From Paraglaciecola chathamensis S18K6 (lineage in GTDB: Bacteria; Pseudomonadota; Gammaproteobacteria; Enterobacterales; Alteromonadaceae): a DNA stretch of 64,000 nucleotides. The notes under the pieces were generated by a model. The model made no database searches, was not told the DNA's origin, and saw nothing but the letters and a program-made list of their open reading frames with translations. Each line of letters begins with the position of its first letter. Position 1 is the stretch's first letter. The position numbers and the translations under genes were made by a program. Below, one piece after another: positions 25,110-34,469 of the stretch. The stretch is from contig BAEM01000014.1 of the NCBI GenBank assembly GCA_000314955.1, forward strand, positions 32,363 through 96,362, written 5' to 3'.

Positions 25110-26066
25110 TTATTTATTCTCCAAATCTTCTGGTCTCGTATCTGCCACAACCGCCCCTCGGCTGCCCGCCTTTTTTGCGTATCCATGGGTGCTGTCTTCT
25201 TGTGTTTGGTGCTCCATAGCGGCATTGAACTCGGCTCCTAGCAAGATGATAAAAGCCGTTAAGTAAAACCACATTAGTAAAACAACCACACTACCAAGTG
25301 AGCCGTACGTTTTATCGTACTGCCCAAATTGGCCTAAGTAATAGGAAAACCCTACAGAGAACATGACCCAAGTTACACTCGCCAGTATCGAGCCAGGCGT
25401 TACCCACCGCCACTTGGCCGATGAACGATGCGGCCCATAGCGATAGAAGGAAGCTAACGCTAAATTAAAAACAATCGCCAGAAATGGCCAAGTGATGAGC
25501 TTAACGAAGAAACTGCTGTGCTCCTTGAGGCCAATTTGATTAAGAAGAATGGGTAACAAGGCGATGGCCAACAACGCTCCGGCCAGCACTAACACTGCAC
25601 TTAAGGTCAAAACAACGCGCATGACAAGCATCATAATCAATCCACGTTTTTCACGCTGATCGTACGTAATATTACTCGCGGTCACCATCGCTTGAGCCCC
25701 TTTACTGGCGCTCCATACAGCGAATAACGTACTAAATACCACGCTCGCACTTAATTCAGCTTGAGATTTATTAATGATGTTGCTGATCTGCTTTTGAATG
25801 ATCTCTCTGCCCTGGGCAGGCACCACGCCAATCAAACTGTTCAAATGTTGCTGTAATTCATCTGGCGATACCACTAAGCCATACACAGAAACAAATGCGG
25901 CAAGCATGGGGAAAATAGCCAGTAAAAAATAAAAACCGACCCCAGCGGCAATCAATGACAGGTTGTCATCGAGCATTTTTTTCACGGTACGTCGTAAAAT
26001 ATCCCACCATCCAACTAATGGGATGCCTTGGGGAGAAGTGGCGCTTTGTCCTCTGTTCGCTGTCAC
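25110..26066 (-). CDS. YihY/BrkB-family inner-membrane protein
   Basis: A 318-residue protein with six predicted helices. The family core DDNLSLIAAGVGFYFLLAIFPML lies at about residues 30-55, with later VWSASKGAQAM and GSLGSVVVLLMWFYLTAFIILLGAEFNA. The family was once called RNase BN in error; its role is not established, though transport has been suggested. The GTG at 26066 was chosen because AAGGA lies 7 nt upstream; a TTG two codons earlier would be too close to it. It is divergent from the MscS gene. Confidence 0.85.
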   Translation of the reverse strand: MTANRGQSATSPQGIPLVGWWDILRRTVKKMLDDNLSLIAAGVGFYFLLAIFPMLAAFVSVYGLVVSPDELQQHLNSLIGVVPAQGREIIQKQISNIINKSQAELSASVVFSTLFAVWSASKGAQAMVTASNITYDQREKRGLIMMLVMRVVLTLSAVLVLAGALLAIALLPILLNQIGLKEHSSFFVKLITWPFLAIVFNLALASFYRYGPHRSSAKWRWVTPGSILASVTWVMFSVGFSYYLGQFGQYDKTYGSLGSVVVLLMWFYLTAFIILLGAEFNAAMEHQTQEDSTHGYAKKAGSRGAVVADTRPEDLENK

Positions 26067-26201
26067 GGGCAAGTCCTTATTCGTTTGTTGCTATATGAGC
26101 GCTTGCGTGGCACCTATCTTGCGTTTGCTCGATTACTTGCTTCACGCAAAGTCCCGTCAAATGTCGTGTTGTTATTGCCAATTAACTGAGGTGCTAATTA
26201 A

Positions 26202-27368
26202 ATGCAAACTCATACTCGTGTTAGTCAAATATCGGTTTCTTTGTTATTCACAGCTATCTGTTATGCCATTTTTATGCCTATCGCCTATGCACAGGCCCAA
26301 GCGCAAGAAGCTCCAGCGCGTGATGCAATATCAACCCAACCTTTAGATGTGTGGGCCGATGTCATTAACCTGTGGCAGCAATTCGTGTTAGCACTACCAA
26401 TGTTGTCGCTCGGACTGGTGTTTTTCGTACTCTGTTACCTGCTAGCCAAGCCTGTTTCCACTTTACTTGTGAGGCCCATTGGCTACCTAAGTCAAAGTCA
26501 ATTGATCAAGCTAGTTACGCGGCGCACCATAAGCTTGTTGATCATTCTGCTCGGGTTATATGTGTTCTTACGCTTCGCCGGTTTAAGTGAGTTTGCCATT
26601 GCCATTGTCAGCGGGACTGGGGTGATGGGCTTAATCTTAGGTTTTGCGTTTCGTGATATTGCGGAGAATTTTATTTCTAGCTTGCTACTAAGCGTGCAGA
26701 AACCTTTTAAAATTGATGATGTTATTGAGGTGCAGGGTCAACTCGGCATTGTGAAGCAGGTCACGGCAAGAGCGACCACCTTGGTTGACTTCGACGGTAA
26801 CCATATTCAAATCCCAAACGCGACGATTTATAAAAATATCATACGCAACCTGACTGCCAACCCTAAGATGCGAGGTAAGTTTATTATTGGTATCGGTTAT
26901 GACTCTAGTATTTTAGACGCACAACAACTAGCCACTAAGGTATTAGCGGCGCAGCCCACTATTTTGCAAGACCCAGAGCCGCAGGTTTTAGTCGATACGC
27001 TCGGCTCGTCTACGGTAAATCTACAAGTTTACTTCTGGATTGATGCCCAGCAATACAGTTTGCTCAAAGTGTCTTCGATGTTAATGCGCTTAATCATGCG
27101 CGAGTTCGAGAAAAACAACATCAGCATGCCAGATGATGCGCGTGAGATTATCTTTCCTCAGGGCGTACCGGTGCATCAATTGGCCGAGGCTGAGGGTCCC
27201 AAAGCTGTGCAGCTTGAAAGTAGCACTGTGAATAAACCGCTATCGCCTGCAATTGAACACGATATGCAAGACAGCGAGCACGTAGATGACTTAAGCAGTG
27301 ACACTCACGACATACGTCAACAAGCCAAGCAAGCGCGCGACCCTGAGCAAGGACAAAATATTTTATAA
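26202..27368 (+). CDS. Small-conductance mechanosensitive channel (MscS family) with signal peptide
   Basis: A 388-residue channel. A signal peptide of about 30 residues ends at AYAQA. Three membrane helices follow; the pore helix region contains GTGVMGLILGFAFRDIAENFISS, leading into the beta-domain (PFKIDDVIEVQGQLGIV) and the alpha/beta C-terminal domain. MscS channels release solutes on hypo-osmotic shock. An acidic/Gln-rich tail of about 60 residues extends beyond the core. GAGGTG precedes the ATG. Its place near BON, Pmp3, NhaA and proline genes fits an osmotic-stress neighbourhood. Confidence 0.9.
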   Translation: MQTHTRVSQISVSLLFTAICYAIFMPIAYAQAQAQEAPARDAISTQPLDVWADVINLWQQFVLALPMLSLGLVFFVLCYLLAKPVSTLLVRPIGYLSQSQLIKLVTRRTISLLIILLGLYVFLRFAGLSEFAIAIVSGTGVMGLILGFAFRDIAENFISSLLLSVQKPFKIDDVIEVQGQLGIVKQVTARATTLVDFDGNHIQIPNATIYKNIIRNLTANPKMRGKFIIGIGYDSSILDAQQLATKVLAAQPTILQDPEPQVLVDTLGSSTVNLQVYFWIDAQQYSLLKVSSMLMRLIMREFEKNNISMPDDAREIIFPQGVPVHQLAEAEGPKAVQLESSTVNKPLSPAIEHDMQDSEHVDDLSSDTHDIRQQAKQARDPEQGQNIL

Positions 27369-27377
27369 ATAATAAAT

Positions 27378-27399
27378 GAAGTAGCGAAGGCCTTACTTC
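27378..27399. terminator. Hairpin between convergent MscS and MFS genes
   Basis: GAAGTA (27378-27383) pairs with TACTTC (27394-27399), enclosing an AAGGCCTT palindrome, followed by a T run on +. It overlaps the stop codon of the MFS gene. Confidence 0.5.
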
Positions 27400-28580
27400 T
27401 CTTTTTTAAGCCAATAGCTTTGCCCTAAGCCGAGTAGTAAAAACACACTCATCAGGGCAATAATATGATGATCAATCATAGGGTAAATAACAGCATACAC
27501 ACCACCAAATGCCAGCAGCACATAGCCGACTATGGTATTTGCGGTGGCTACATATTCGGTGCGTGTATCGCCACTGGCTATGTCGAGAAGATAAGTTTTT
27601 CGAGCGGTACGAACGCCTGCATAACCTACTGAAAGTAAAAAGAATAACCCCACATTTAACCATAGTGAGCCAATATCAAAAAAGCAATAAAACGCGCTGC
27701 TAGCAAGCACACAAATGGCGCTGGCAATACGGATGGTTAGCACTGCACTTTTATCAGACCATGATCCCCATACATAAGAGGATAAAAAAGCCGCAAGCGC
27801 ACTTGCAGCAATAAAATAGGGTAAGTGAAAGCTGCCATCTTGCCCGGTTGTAATACTGACAAAAAATGGTGCGATAAGCGCGCTGTGTAGTAATAAACAG
27901 CGGCTAATGATTAGGTGCATTAATGCCTTATCGCTTCTTAATGTGGTTAAGAATGACTGGCTTGGGTGTTTCTGATCAGATGTAACTCGGGCTCTTAGGG
28001 CAAGAGATAGTGGCAGGGTCGCCAAAAATAGCACGCTCGCACTGGCAATAATAATCAGTAACCAAGCCTGCTCAAATTGTGACTTGCCCAGAATTAGCAC
28101 CCCAGCGCTAATCAAGGACAGTAAACCTGACAACCCACTGGCGATACCGACAAGTTTACCTCGTCGGCCTTTTTCGATTAATACCCCTTCCATGTCTTTC
28201 ATGGTGAGTGAACAAATGGCTCGGCCCAGGCTAAGTATCAGTAATAAAATCAGCATAGATAAGCCCGCGCCAAATGAGCCCAACAGCGCCACAGAGGGCA
28301 CCATAGCGAGGATCGCTAATGCTTGGACCAACACTCCTAGACGCCAAACACGCTCACGTCGAACAAAATGCTGAATACGCCGTTTTAACGGTAACTGAGG
28401 GATAAGCGAGCCGGACTCTCGTATTGGCACCAACAATGAGATCATCCAACTTGGGGCCCCCATACTCGTCATTATCCAAGGCAAGGTGGTTTTCGCGGAT
28501 ATTAAAATATCGGCTAACTTCGTCATGGTGGATATAACCACTAAGCGGATAAAAACGCTAAATTGCCTTTTTTTACTCAC
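27393..28580 (-). CDS. MFS-family membrane transporter
   Basis: A 395-residue protein with about 11-12 hydrophobic helices. The N-terminus reads MSKKRQFSVFIRLVVISTMTKLADIL from a GTG start; an ATG at codon 19 is an alternative. No classic MFS drug-motif is evident; the loop PLKRRIQHFVRRERVWRLG occupies the place of the loop 2-3 motif. The internal CSLTMKDMEGVLIEKGRRGKLVG segment recurs in an uncharacterised MFS subfamily of marine gammaproteobacteria (recalled, not verified). Substrate unknown. It is convergent with MscS. Confidence 0.75.
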   Translation of the reverse strand: MSKKRQFSVFIRLVVISTMTKLADILISAKTTLPWIMTSMGAPSWMISLLVPIRESGSLIPQLPLKRRIQHFVRRERVWRLGVLVQALAILAMVPSVALLGSFGAGLSMLILLLILSLGRAICSLTMKDMEGVLIEKGRRGKLVGIASGLSGLLSLISAGVLILGKSQFEQAWLLIIIASASVLFLATLPLSLALRARVTSDQKHPSQSFLTTLRSDKALMHLIISRCLLLHSALIAPFFVSITTGQDGSFHLPYFIAASALAAFLSSYVWGSWSDKSAVLTIRIASAICVLASSAFYCFFDIGSLWLNVGLFFLLSVGYAGVRTARKTYLLDIASGDTRTEYVATANTIVGYVLLAFGGVYAVIYPMIDHHIIALMSVFLLLGLGQSYWLKKEK

Positions 28581-28648
28581 AGCTAGTCTCGTTTAACCAC
28601 GTGCTATTTAAGCTTATTATGTTAATAAAGCCTAAACAGATCAATCGA

Positions 28649-28706
28649 TACCAATCCGCATTAATAAGTGCCCCCTCAGAATCACTTATTAAAAGCAGAA
28701 TGGAAT
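28649..28706 (+). repeat. MITE-like repeat, internally deleted copy
   Basis: Only 58 bp: the left end TACCAATCCGCATTAATAAG up to CCTCAGAA is joined directly to a right end CACTTATTAAAAGCAGAATGG. All of the middle is missing. It ends on the stop codon of nhaA. Confidence 0.7.
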
Positions 28707-30121
28707 TACTCTGGGTCTGTTTGCGGTAAACCCGCTTTATTGTGAAGTTGCTCTTTTGGTTCTTCCTCTTCTTTTTTCACGAGTAAAAACAGGCCGGTAC
28801 CAATGATCGCCGCGATTACCGAGCCGGCTAATATGCCTAATTTTGCTTGGGCCAATAGTTGCGGATAGTTCGCAAAGCCTAGCGACGCGATAAACAACGA
28901 CATGGTAAAGCCAACACCGGCTAAGCTTGCTAAAGCGATTATGTGGTGAAAGTTTAAGCCTTTGGGTAATCGCGCAAAATTACACTTCACGGCAAACCAT
29001 GCAAACAAACTAATGCCGATGACTTTACCTAGCACTAAGCCACTGCCAACCGCTACAAACACCACTGACTCAAAGATTTTGTCCAGTTCGCTCGGTAATG
29101 CAACCCCCGCGTTAATAAAGGCGAAGATAGGCAAAATCATCAAACTAACAGGACGATTGAGCACATGACCCCAACGTTGAATAGGCGTGGTCGTCATAGC
29201 TGCAATATCTTGTGCTTGTTCGACTAATTCATGCTGCTCTTGCTGCTCTAAAATAGATTTATCTTCACGATCGTTTTTCTCGAAGCGGTTCAATACGCTA
29301 CGCATATTGCGAGAAAACCAAGAACTTTGCGCGTAGGGTCGTGTCGGTACCGCTAATGCAGCCAATATACCTGCCGCGGTCGCGTGAACGCCTGATTGCA
29401 GCACAAACCACCACAGGAGTATTCCTCCTAACATGTAAAAGATAGGGCGGCGAAAACCCAAGAGATTCATCAGCATTAAGCCAAGCAGCGTTAAGCCCGC
29501 ATAACCTAGTGAAACCAAATGAATGTTTTCAGTGTAAAACAAGCCAATCACTGCCACAGCGCCCATGTCATCGACTATGGCTAATGCTGACAGGGTAACC
29601 GCAGCTGAGCGCGGTGCCTTACTACCCAGCAGCGCCAAAATACCAAGTGCGAAAGCGGTATCTGTGGCCATAGGGATACCCCAACCACGCATGGCTACAT
29701 CGGTGCCGGTCATGGCGATGCCAGCATAGATACACGCCGGAATAAGCATTCCCCCGACGGCCATGGCGATAACCAAACTTGAGTCACGAAAATCTTTTAG
29801 ATCGCCCACTAAACATTCGTATTTAATTTCCAATCCGAGTAAGAAAAAGAACAGCACCATCAGGCCATCATTTACCCAAGTATGTAACGAATAACTAATC
29901 GCGAAATCACCAAGTGAAATGCTAAACGCCATATGACTTATGTCTTGGTAAATTTCATGCCACTGGGAATTAGCAATGAACATAGCCGCCATCGCTGCGA
30001 GTAGCAGGGTAATGCTCGCGGTGGCTTGGCTCTTAAAAAATTGCTCAAATGAGAATATGAAATGATTGAACTTTCGCTCGAGCGGGGCGAGCTCGCGATC
30101 TCGGTCTTTAAGTGGATTCAT
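28706..30121 (-). CDS. nhaA: Na+/H+ antiporter NhaA
   Basis: A 471-residue inner-membrane antiporter, longer than E. coli NhaA (388) because of a ~35-residue N-terminal extension and a central insert (about 285-320, rich in E/Q/D). Conserved features include WVNDGLMVLFFFLLGLEIK, the paired aspartates of the ion site in ALAIVDDMGAVAVI, GWGIPMATDTAFALGIL and a C-terminal LASLAGVGFTMSLFIASLGF. It exports Na+ in exchange for protons, keeping sodium and pH balance, as expected of a marine bacterium. A mobile-repeat remnant adjoins its stop codon. Confidence 0.93.
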   Translation of the reverse strand: MNPLKDRDRELAPLERKFNHFIFSFEQFFKSQATASITLLLAAMAAMFIANSQWHEIYQDISHMAFSISLGDFAISYSLHTWVNDGLMVLFFFLLGLEIKYECLVGDLKDFRDSSLVIAMAVGGMLIPACIYAGIAMTGTDVAMRGWGIPMATDTAFALGILALLGSKAPRSAAVTLSALAIVDDMGAVAVIGLFYTENIHLVSLGYAGLTLLGLMLMNLLGFRRPIFYMLGGILLWWFVLQSGVHATAAGILAALAVPTRPYAQSSWFSRNMRSVLNRFEKNDREDKSILEQQEQHELVEQAQDIAAMTTTPIQRWGHVLNRPVSLMILPIFAFINAGVALPSELDKIFESVVFVAVGSGLVLGKVIGISLFAWFAVKCNFARLPKGLNFHHIIALASLAGVGFTMSLFIASLGFANYPQLLAQAKLGILAGSVIAAIIGTGLFLLVKKEEEEPKEQLHNKAGLPQTDPE

Positions 30122-30183
30122 CGATAAATGCTCTTAAGGTGACAACGGATATAGGCTGATCATGAAGCGATAACGGAAATAAC

Positions 30184-30216
30184 AAACGGGGCGAATGCTG
30201 CGCACTCGCCCCGTTT
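30184..30216. terminator. Terminator-like hairpin between nhaA and proA
   Basis: AAACGGGGCGA pairs perfectly with TCGCCCCGTTT around an 11-nt loop. It lies 117 bp past the proA stop and would end the proline operon transcript before nhaA. Confidence 0.7.
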
Positions 30217-30332
30217 AGTTTAATAATCTCTGATTTGCTAAGCATGCTCACCGGTTGTAATGACTATAGATAGCCTCGATGATGCAGGAAGCTAGCCAAC
30301 CTCGGCCGGGTTAGCTATGTCGATAGAAGGAG

Positions 30333-31574
30333 CTATGCCCGTACTTGCCCCGTGCCACTGACTAGGTATTTTTCAGCGGTTAGAGATTCAAGACCCATAG
30401 GGCCGTAAGCATGTAGTTTAGTCGTCGCGATGCCGATTTCAGCACCTAAGCCTAATTCACTACCATCTGAAAAACGCGATGACGCATTCACCATGACCAC
30501 AGACGCATCTACTGTGCGCTGAAAACGCTTGGCGGTTAACTCATTCTTAGTACAGATAACTTCTGTGTGATGGCTACCAAAGCGCGATATATGCTCAAAG
30601 GCGGCGTCAAGGTCATCAACAATACCCACTGCAATTTCAAGATCTAAGTATTCTTCACCGAACGCATCATCTTCTATGACTGTTGGGTTTTCAAAGTAAC
30701 CAGCAGCTTTGGCACTGGCATTAATCTTAACTTGTTTGCTTTGTAATGCTGCGGCTGCAAGTGGTAAAAATGAGTCCGCAATATCTTTATGTACAATCAA
30801 ACCTTCTAGTGCATTACACACGCCAGTACGATGGGTCTTACCGTTGACCAACAAATCTATAGCAGTCTGTAAATCTGCGTCTTTGTCTATGTAAAGATGA
30901 CACACCCCTTTGAAGTGCTGAATAACAGGTATTTTACTGTTGTCAGTTACGTGACGAATTAATCCTTCACCACCGCGCGGAATAATCACGTCGATATACT
31001 CGTCTTGTTGCATCAGCTCCATCATCAACTCGCGGTCGGGATCCGGTACCACTGTGATTAATTCAACGGGTAAATTGTGCTTTTGCAAGACGTCTTGTAA
31101 AACAGCGGCAATTGCTTTACTGCTTCCTAAAGCTTCTTTACCACCACGTAAAATAACCCCGTTACCAGATTTGAAACACAAGGCACCTGCATCTGCAGTT
31201 ACATTTGGACGAGCTTCATAAATCATACACACCACACCTAATGGAATGCGCATTTTGCTGATCTTCAAGCCATTGGGGCGCTCACCCACAACACGCTCAA
31301 GACCTGCTGGGTCGGGTAAAGACACTATGGTTTCAATACCGGCCGCCATGCTTTCAACACGTTCTTCATTTAACGTTAAACGGTCGATCATAGCTGCACC
31401 TAAACCGTCTTTCTCGGCTTGAGCAAGATCCATTTTGTTGGCTGCATAAATGACTTCTGCGTTGGTTCGCAGTGCATCTGCCATGTCTTGTAAAACTTGG
31501 TTTTTGGTTTTTTCGTCTAATACTGCAAGTACTTTTGCAGCTTTTGCTGCGTTTTGCGCTAATTCTTTAATCAT
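30333..31574 (-). CDS. proA: Gamma-glutamyl phosphate reductase ProA
   Basis: A 413-residue cytosolic enzyme making glutamate-5-semialdehyde from gamma-glutamyl phosphate with NADPH, the second step of proline synthesis. The family patterns PLGVVCMIYEARPNVTADAGALCFKSGN, VIIPRGGEGLIRHV and the catalytic-Cys region THRTGVCNALEGLIVH are all present, and the length is normal. It starts 2 nt after the proB stop. It is the last gene of a putP-proB-proA operon, so synthesis is tied to uptake. Confidence 0.96.
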   Translation of the reverse strand: MIKELAQNAAKAAKVLAVLDEKTKNQVLQDMADALRTNAEVIYAANKMDLAQAEKDGLGAAMIDRLTLNEERVESMAAGIETIVSLPDPAGLERVVGERPNGLKISKMRIPLGVVCMIYEARPNVTADAGALCFKSGNGVILRGGKEALGSSKAIAAVLQDVLQKHNLPVELITVVPDPDRELMMELMQQDEYIDVIIPRGGEGLIRHVTDNSKIPVIQHFKGVCHLYIDKDADLQTAIDLLVNGKTHRTGVCNALEGLIVHKDIADSFLPLAAAALQSKQVKINASAKAAGYFENPTVIEDDAFGEEYLDLEIAVGIVDDLDAAFEHISRFGSHHTEVICTKNELTAKRFQRTVDASVVMVNASSRFSDGSELGLGAEIGIATTKLHAYGPMGLESLTAEKYLVSGTGQVRA

Positions 31575-31576
31575 GC

Positions 31577-32683
31577 TTATTGTTTCTCCAATACAGCGAT
31601 ATTTTTCTTCGAGATGATAGGACCTGTTTTATTTTGGAATTCATCGGCGAATTCCCGATCATCTTGGTCCGCAATGAAACTCAGCAAACAACTGCTGTAG
31701 TTTGAACGTGCTTTCGCTATGCGCGTTCCATCATCTTTTCTCAATAAAATGGTGTCACCCACAGAGAAATTACCGTTTACTTCGACAATTTCGTCACTGG
31801 TGAGCTGTTCACCCTCTGCCGCAAATGTGGTATCAAAATCGTTATCCACTACAACTTCGCCTTGCTCTGATGCGGTGTGAGTCATCCAATGCACGTCTTC
31901 CTGCATTGGTTTGGCATACGGTCTAAAGTGCGTGCCGGGGTTTTTACCTTCAAGCAAGGTATTAAAGGTCGTAGCTTTAAAACCATTAACAATGAACGTA
32001 TCAATACCATGAGAAGTGGCTTTTTCAGCCGCCTCAATTTTGGTTTTCATGCCCCCTGTGCCTACCGCACTCGTTGCACCGCCGCCCATGGCAAAAATAC
32101 GACTATCAATTGTTGTCACCTCGGGAAGCAATACCGCATCATCATGGGTATTCGGGTTTTTGTCGTATAAACCGTCAACGTCAGAGCAAATAATCAACGC
32201 ATCTGCGTCTGCAGAAGCGGCCACCATAGCGGATAGATTATCGTTATCACCCACTTTTAAATCATCTGTGGTGACTGTGTCATTTTCATTGATAATCGGT
32301 AACACACCGTTATTTAACAACGAGAATGTCGTTTCGCGAATACTCACATAACGCTCGCGGTCACGTAAATCACCGTGAGTAAGTAAAATCTGTGCCGTAG
32401 GGAAGTCAAAAAGTCTGTCCCAAGTGGCCATCATTTCAGTTTGTCCTGCAGCGGCCATCGCTTTTTTCAAGGCGATATCAACCTTGTCGGTTTCTGGGAA
32501 TAAATGTGAGCCTGCTGCAACAGAGCCTGAGGAGACAAGAACAACCTGAACACCGTTGGCTCTTAAGCGCACAATAAACTGCGCTATGCTAAGTAAGTAA
32601 TGACTACTGCACCCTTTACGGTTAGGTGCGATTAGCGCGCTGCCTACTTTAATTACAACGCGTTTCCATTGTGAAAGATCCAT
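31577..32683 (-). CDS. proB: Glutamate 5-kinase ProB
   Basis: A 368-residue kinase phosphorylating glutamate, the first and normally feedback-controlled step of proline synthesis. The amino-acid kinase domain spans about residues 5-255 (VIKVGSALIAPN; VSSGSVAAGS; INENDTVTTDDLKVGDNDNLSAMVA; GGMKTKIEAAE) and a C-terminal PUA domain covers 275-360. It lies 11 nt after putP. Whether it has lost proline feedback inhibition, as osmotic-stress copies sometimes do, cannot be read from sequence. Confidence 0.96.
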   Translation of the reverse strand: MDLSQWKRVVIKVGSALIAPNRKGCSSHYLLSIAQFIVRLRANGVQVVLVSSGSVAAGSHLFPETDKVDIALKKAMAAAGQTEMMATWDRLFDFPTAQILLTHGDLRDRERYVSIRETTFSLLNNGVLPIINENDTVTTDDLKVGDNDNLSAMVAASADADALIICSDVDGLYDKNPNTHDDAVLLPEVTTIDSRIFAMGGGATSAVGTGGMKTKIEAAEKATSHGIDTFIVNGFKATTFNTLLEGKNPGTHFRPYAKPMQEDVHWMTHTASEQGEVVVDNDFDTTFAAEGEQLTSDEIVEVNGNFSVGDTILLRKDDGTRIAKARSNYSSCLLSFIADQDDREFADEFQNKTGPIISKKNIAVLEKQ

Positions 32684-32694
32684 TGAATGTTTCC

Positions 32695-34188
32695 TTAATT
32701 TGAATGTTGTTTAGCTAAAACCTGATTGGTTTCATCGAACATGGCGGCTGTGGCTTGACTTGGTTCTTCACCAAATTTACTAACAAGCCAGATAACACCC
32801 GCACTAACAATAAAGCCCGGAACAATTTCATACATCACACTAGAGAGTGCTTGTCCATCGGGTAGTAGCGGTGCATAAATCCAAACCAAAACGGTTACGG
32901 CACCAGAAATAATCCCTGCTACTGCTGCTTTGTGAGTTAAATTTGCTTTGTATAAGCAAAACAACACTAATGGTCCAAATGCGGCGCCAAATCCAGCCCA
33001 CGCATTACTGACCAATGATAAAATACTATTGTTACTATCCAGTGATAATAACAACGCGACGATTGCTACACCTGCAACCCCGTACCGCCCCATTTTTACG
33101 GTTTGCTCGTCACTCACTTCATTTCCAGCTTTCAAGCGGTAAATATCTTCCGTGAGCGAGCTGGCTGACACCAACAATTGAGACGAAATGGTGCTCATAA
33201 TGGCGGCTAAAATAGCGGCTAATAAGAAGCCACTGATTATCGGATTAAATAGCAGCTCAGAAAATATAATGAAGATGGTTTCTGGATCATCAACCGCTAA
33301 ATTAAATTTATTCGCATAAGCCACACCCACTAGACCTGTTGATAGAGCGCCTATAATGGTCACTGTCATCCAGCTCATACCTATGTTTCGAGCCGTTTTA
33401 ACAGCCGGCACCGAGCGGATAGCCATAAAACGCACAATAATATGCGGTTGTCCGAAGTAGCCTAATCCCCACGCCAAGCTAGATAACAACCCTAACCAGG
33501 TGATATCGCTCATTGTCTGCGAGAATGACGGAATAGATTGATAGGCAAACCCAAGCATTTCACTGCTATCTGTAAATTGCTGGTATGCCACAATGGGCAC
33601 TAACGCCAGAGCAATAAACATAATGCAACCTTGGACAAAATCCGTCAGAGACACAGCCAAAAAGCCACCTAACAAGGTATAAGACACCACCACACCTAGC
33701 GTGATGAAAAGGCCAAGCTGATAATCTAATCCGAAAGCCGATTCAAAAAGCTTGCCACCCGCGACTAATCCAGCTGATGTGTATAGCGTGAAGAACATCA
33801 CAATAATACCAGCTGAAATAATGCGAATACTGCTGGCTTTATTGTTAAAGCGTTTCGCAAAGAATTCAGGAATGGTTAAAGCGTCGTTCGCCACTTCTGT
33901 GTACACCCGCAGCTTAGGCGCTACCAAAATATAATTAGCCAACGCCCCGATAAGCAGACCGATAGCAATAAACATGCTATCAAAGCCACCAACGAACATA
34001 GCACCTGGTAACCCCATGAGCATCCAGCCGCTCATATCAGAAGCACCAGCAGAAAGCGCGGTAACCTGGGGGCTAACTTGACGGCCGCCCAAGATATATC
34101 CAGACATATCGCTAGTAGAACGGCGATAAGCGAACACGCCTATCCCCAGCATAGCGATAAAATATACTGCTAAAGAAATATAACTCAT
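32695..34188 (-). CDS. putP: Sodium/proline symporter PutP
   Basis: A 497-residue sodium:solute symporter with 13 predicted helices. The family signatures are present: GGRQVSPQVTALSAGASDMSGW in helix 2 (Na+/proline site) and the later YFGQPHIIVRFMAIRS; ILAAIMSTISSQLLVSASSLTEDIYR is helix 8/9 with the Na+-site serines. It imports proline with Na+. The ribosome site is poor, suggesting coupling to the small gene 10 bp upstream. Being next to proB-proA rather than putA points to osmoprotection rather than proline catabolism (inference). Confidence 0.94.
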   Translation of the reverse strand: MSYISLAVYFIAMLGIGVFAYRRSTSDMSGYILGGRQVSPQVTALSAGASDMSGWMLMGLPGAMFVGGFDSMFIAIGLLIGALANYILVAPKLRVYTEVANDALTIPEFFAKRFNNKASSIRIISAGIIVMFFTLYTSAGLVAGGKLFESAFGLDYQLGLFITLGVVVSYTLLGGFLAVSLTDFVQGCIMFIALALVPIVAYQQFTDSSEMLGFAYQSIPSFSQTMSDITWLGLLSSLAWGLGYFGQPHIIVRFMAIRSVPAVKTARNIGMSWMTVTIIGALSTGLVGVAYANKFNLAVDDPETIFIIFSELLFNPIISGFLLAAILAAIMSTISSQLLVSASSLTEDIYRLKAGNEVSDEQTVKMGRYGVAGVAIVALLLSLDSNNSILSLVSNAWAGFGAAFGPLVLFCLYKANLTHKAAVAGIISGAVTVLVWIYAPLLPDGQALSSVMYEIVPGFIVSAGVIWLVSKFGEEPSQATAAMFDETNQVLAKQHSN

Positions 34189-34198
34189 ATTGTATTAA

Positions 34199-34372
34199 TT
34201 AGTGGCTAGCGGAGGTTTGGCTTTTGGTGCGAGCGCGAGACTGGTTGTGAGTAGCGAGGACGAGTAAAGAAATGCAGGTCAAAAGCCAAAAACTCGTTTT
34301 ATGAAAAATAGTGCTAATCAGTAAAGTGGCAGGTTTAGTAAGCGTATTGCCAATCGCTTTAAGCGTTTTCAT
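34199..34372 (-). CDS. Small membrane protein leading the proline operon
   Basis: A 57-residue protein with one hydrophobic helix (about residues 24-43, HKTSFWLLTCISLLVLATH) and a basic, Ser/Thr-rich tail. The ATG at 34372 follows CGGAGA at good spacing, a better site than that of putP. It ends 10 bp before putP, so it is first in the operon and may serve as a translational leader or a PutP partner. I recognise no family. It could be a spurious frame, but the strong ribosome site argues otherwise. Confidence 0.6.
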   Translation of the reverse strand: MKTLKAIGNTLTKPATLLISTIFHKTSFWLLTCISLLVLATHNQSRARTKSQTSASH

Positions 34373-34440
34373 TTTATCTCCGTAAATGAATGATAAGTTG
34401 TGCACTGATAATTACAGGTCAATTAATTAGTACACGAAGT

Positions 34441-34469
34441 ATTATGCTCAATTACTGTCCAAAGATCAA
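34441..34469 (-). promoter_or_regulatory. Predicted promoter of the proline operon
   Basis: Read on the - strand: TTGATC (34464-34469), a 17-bp spacer, and CATAAT (34441-34446). The predicted start lies about 60 bp upstream of the small gene. Just downstream on this strand is the palindrome AATTAATT within ACTAATTAATTGAC (about 34419-34432), a candidate MarR site. Confidence 0.6.

Noticed and set aside
30281..30320. Inverted repeat GCTAGCCAACC...GGGTTAGC as proA terminator
   Set aside because: Pairing is interrupted and there is no T run; the hairpin at 30184-30216 is much stronger.
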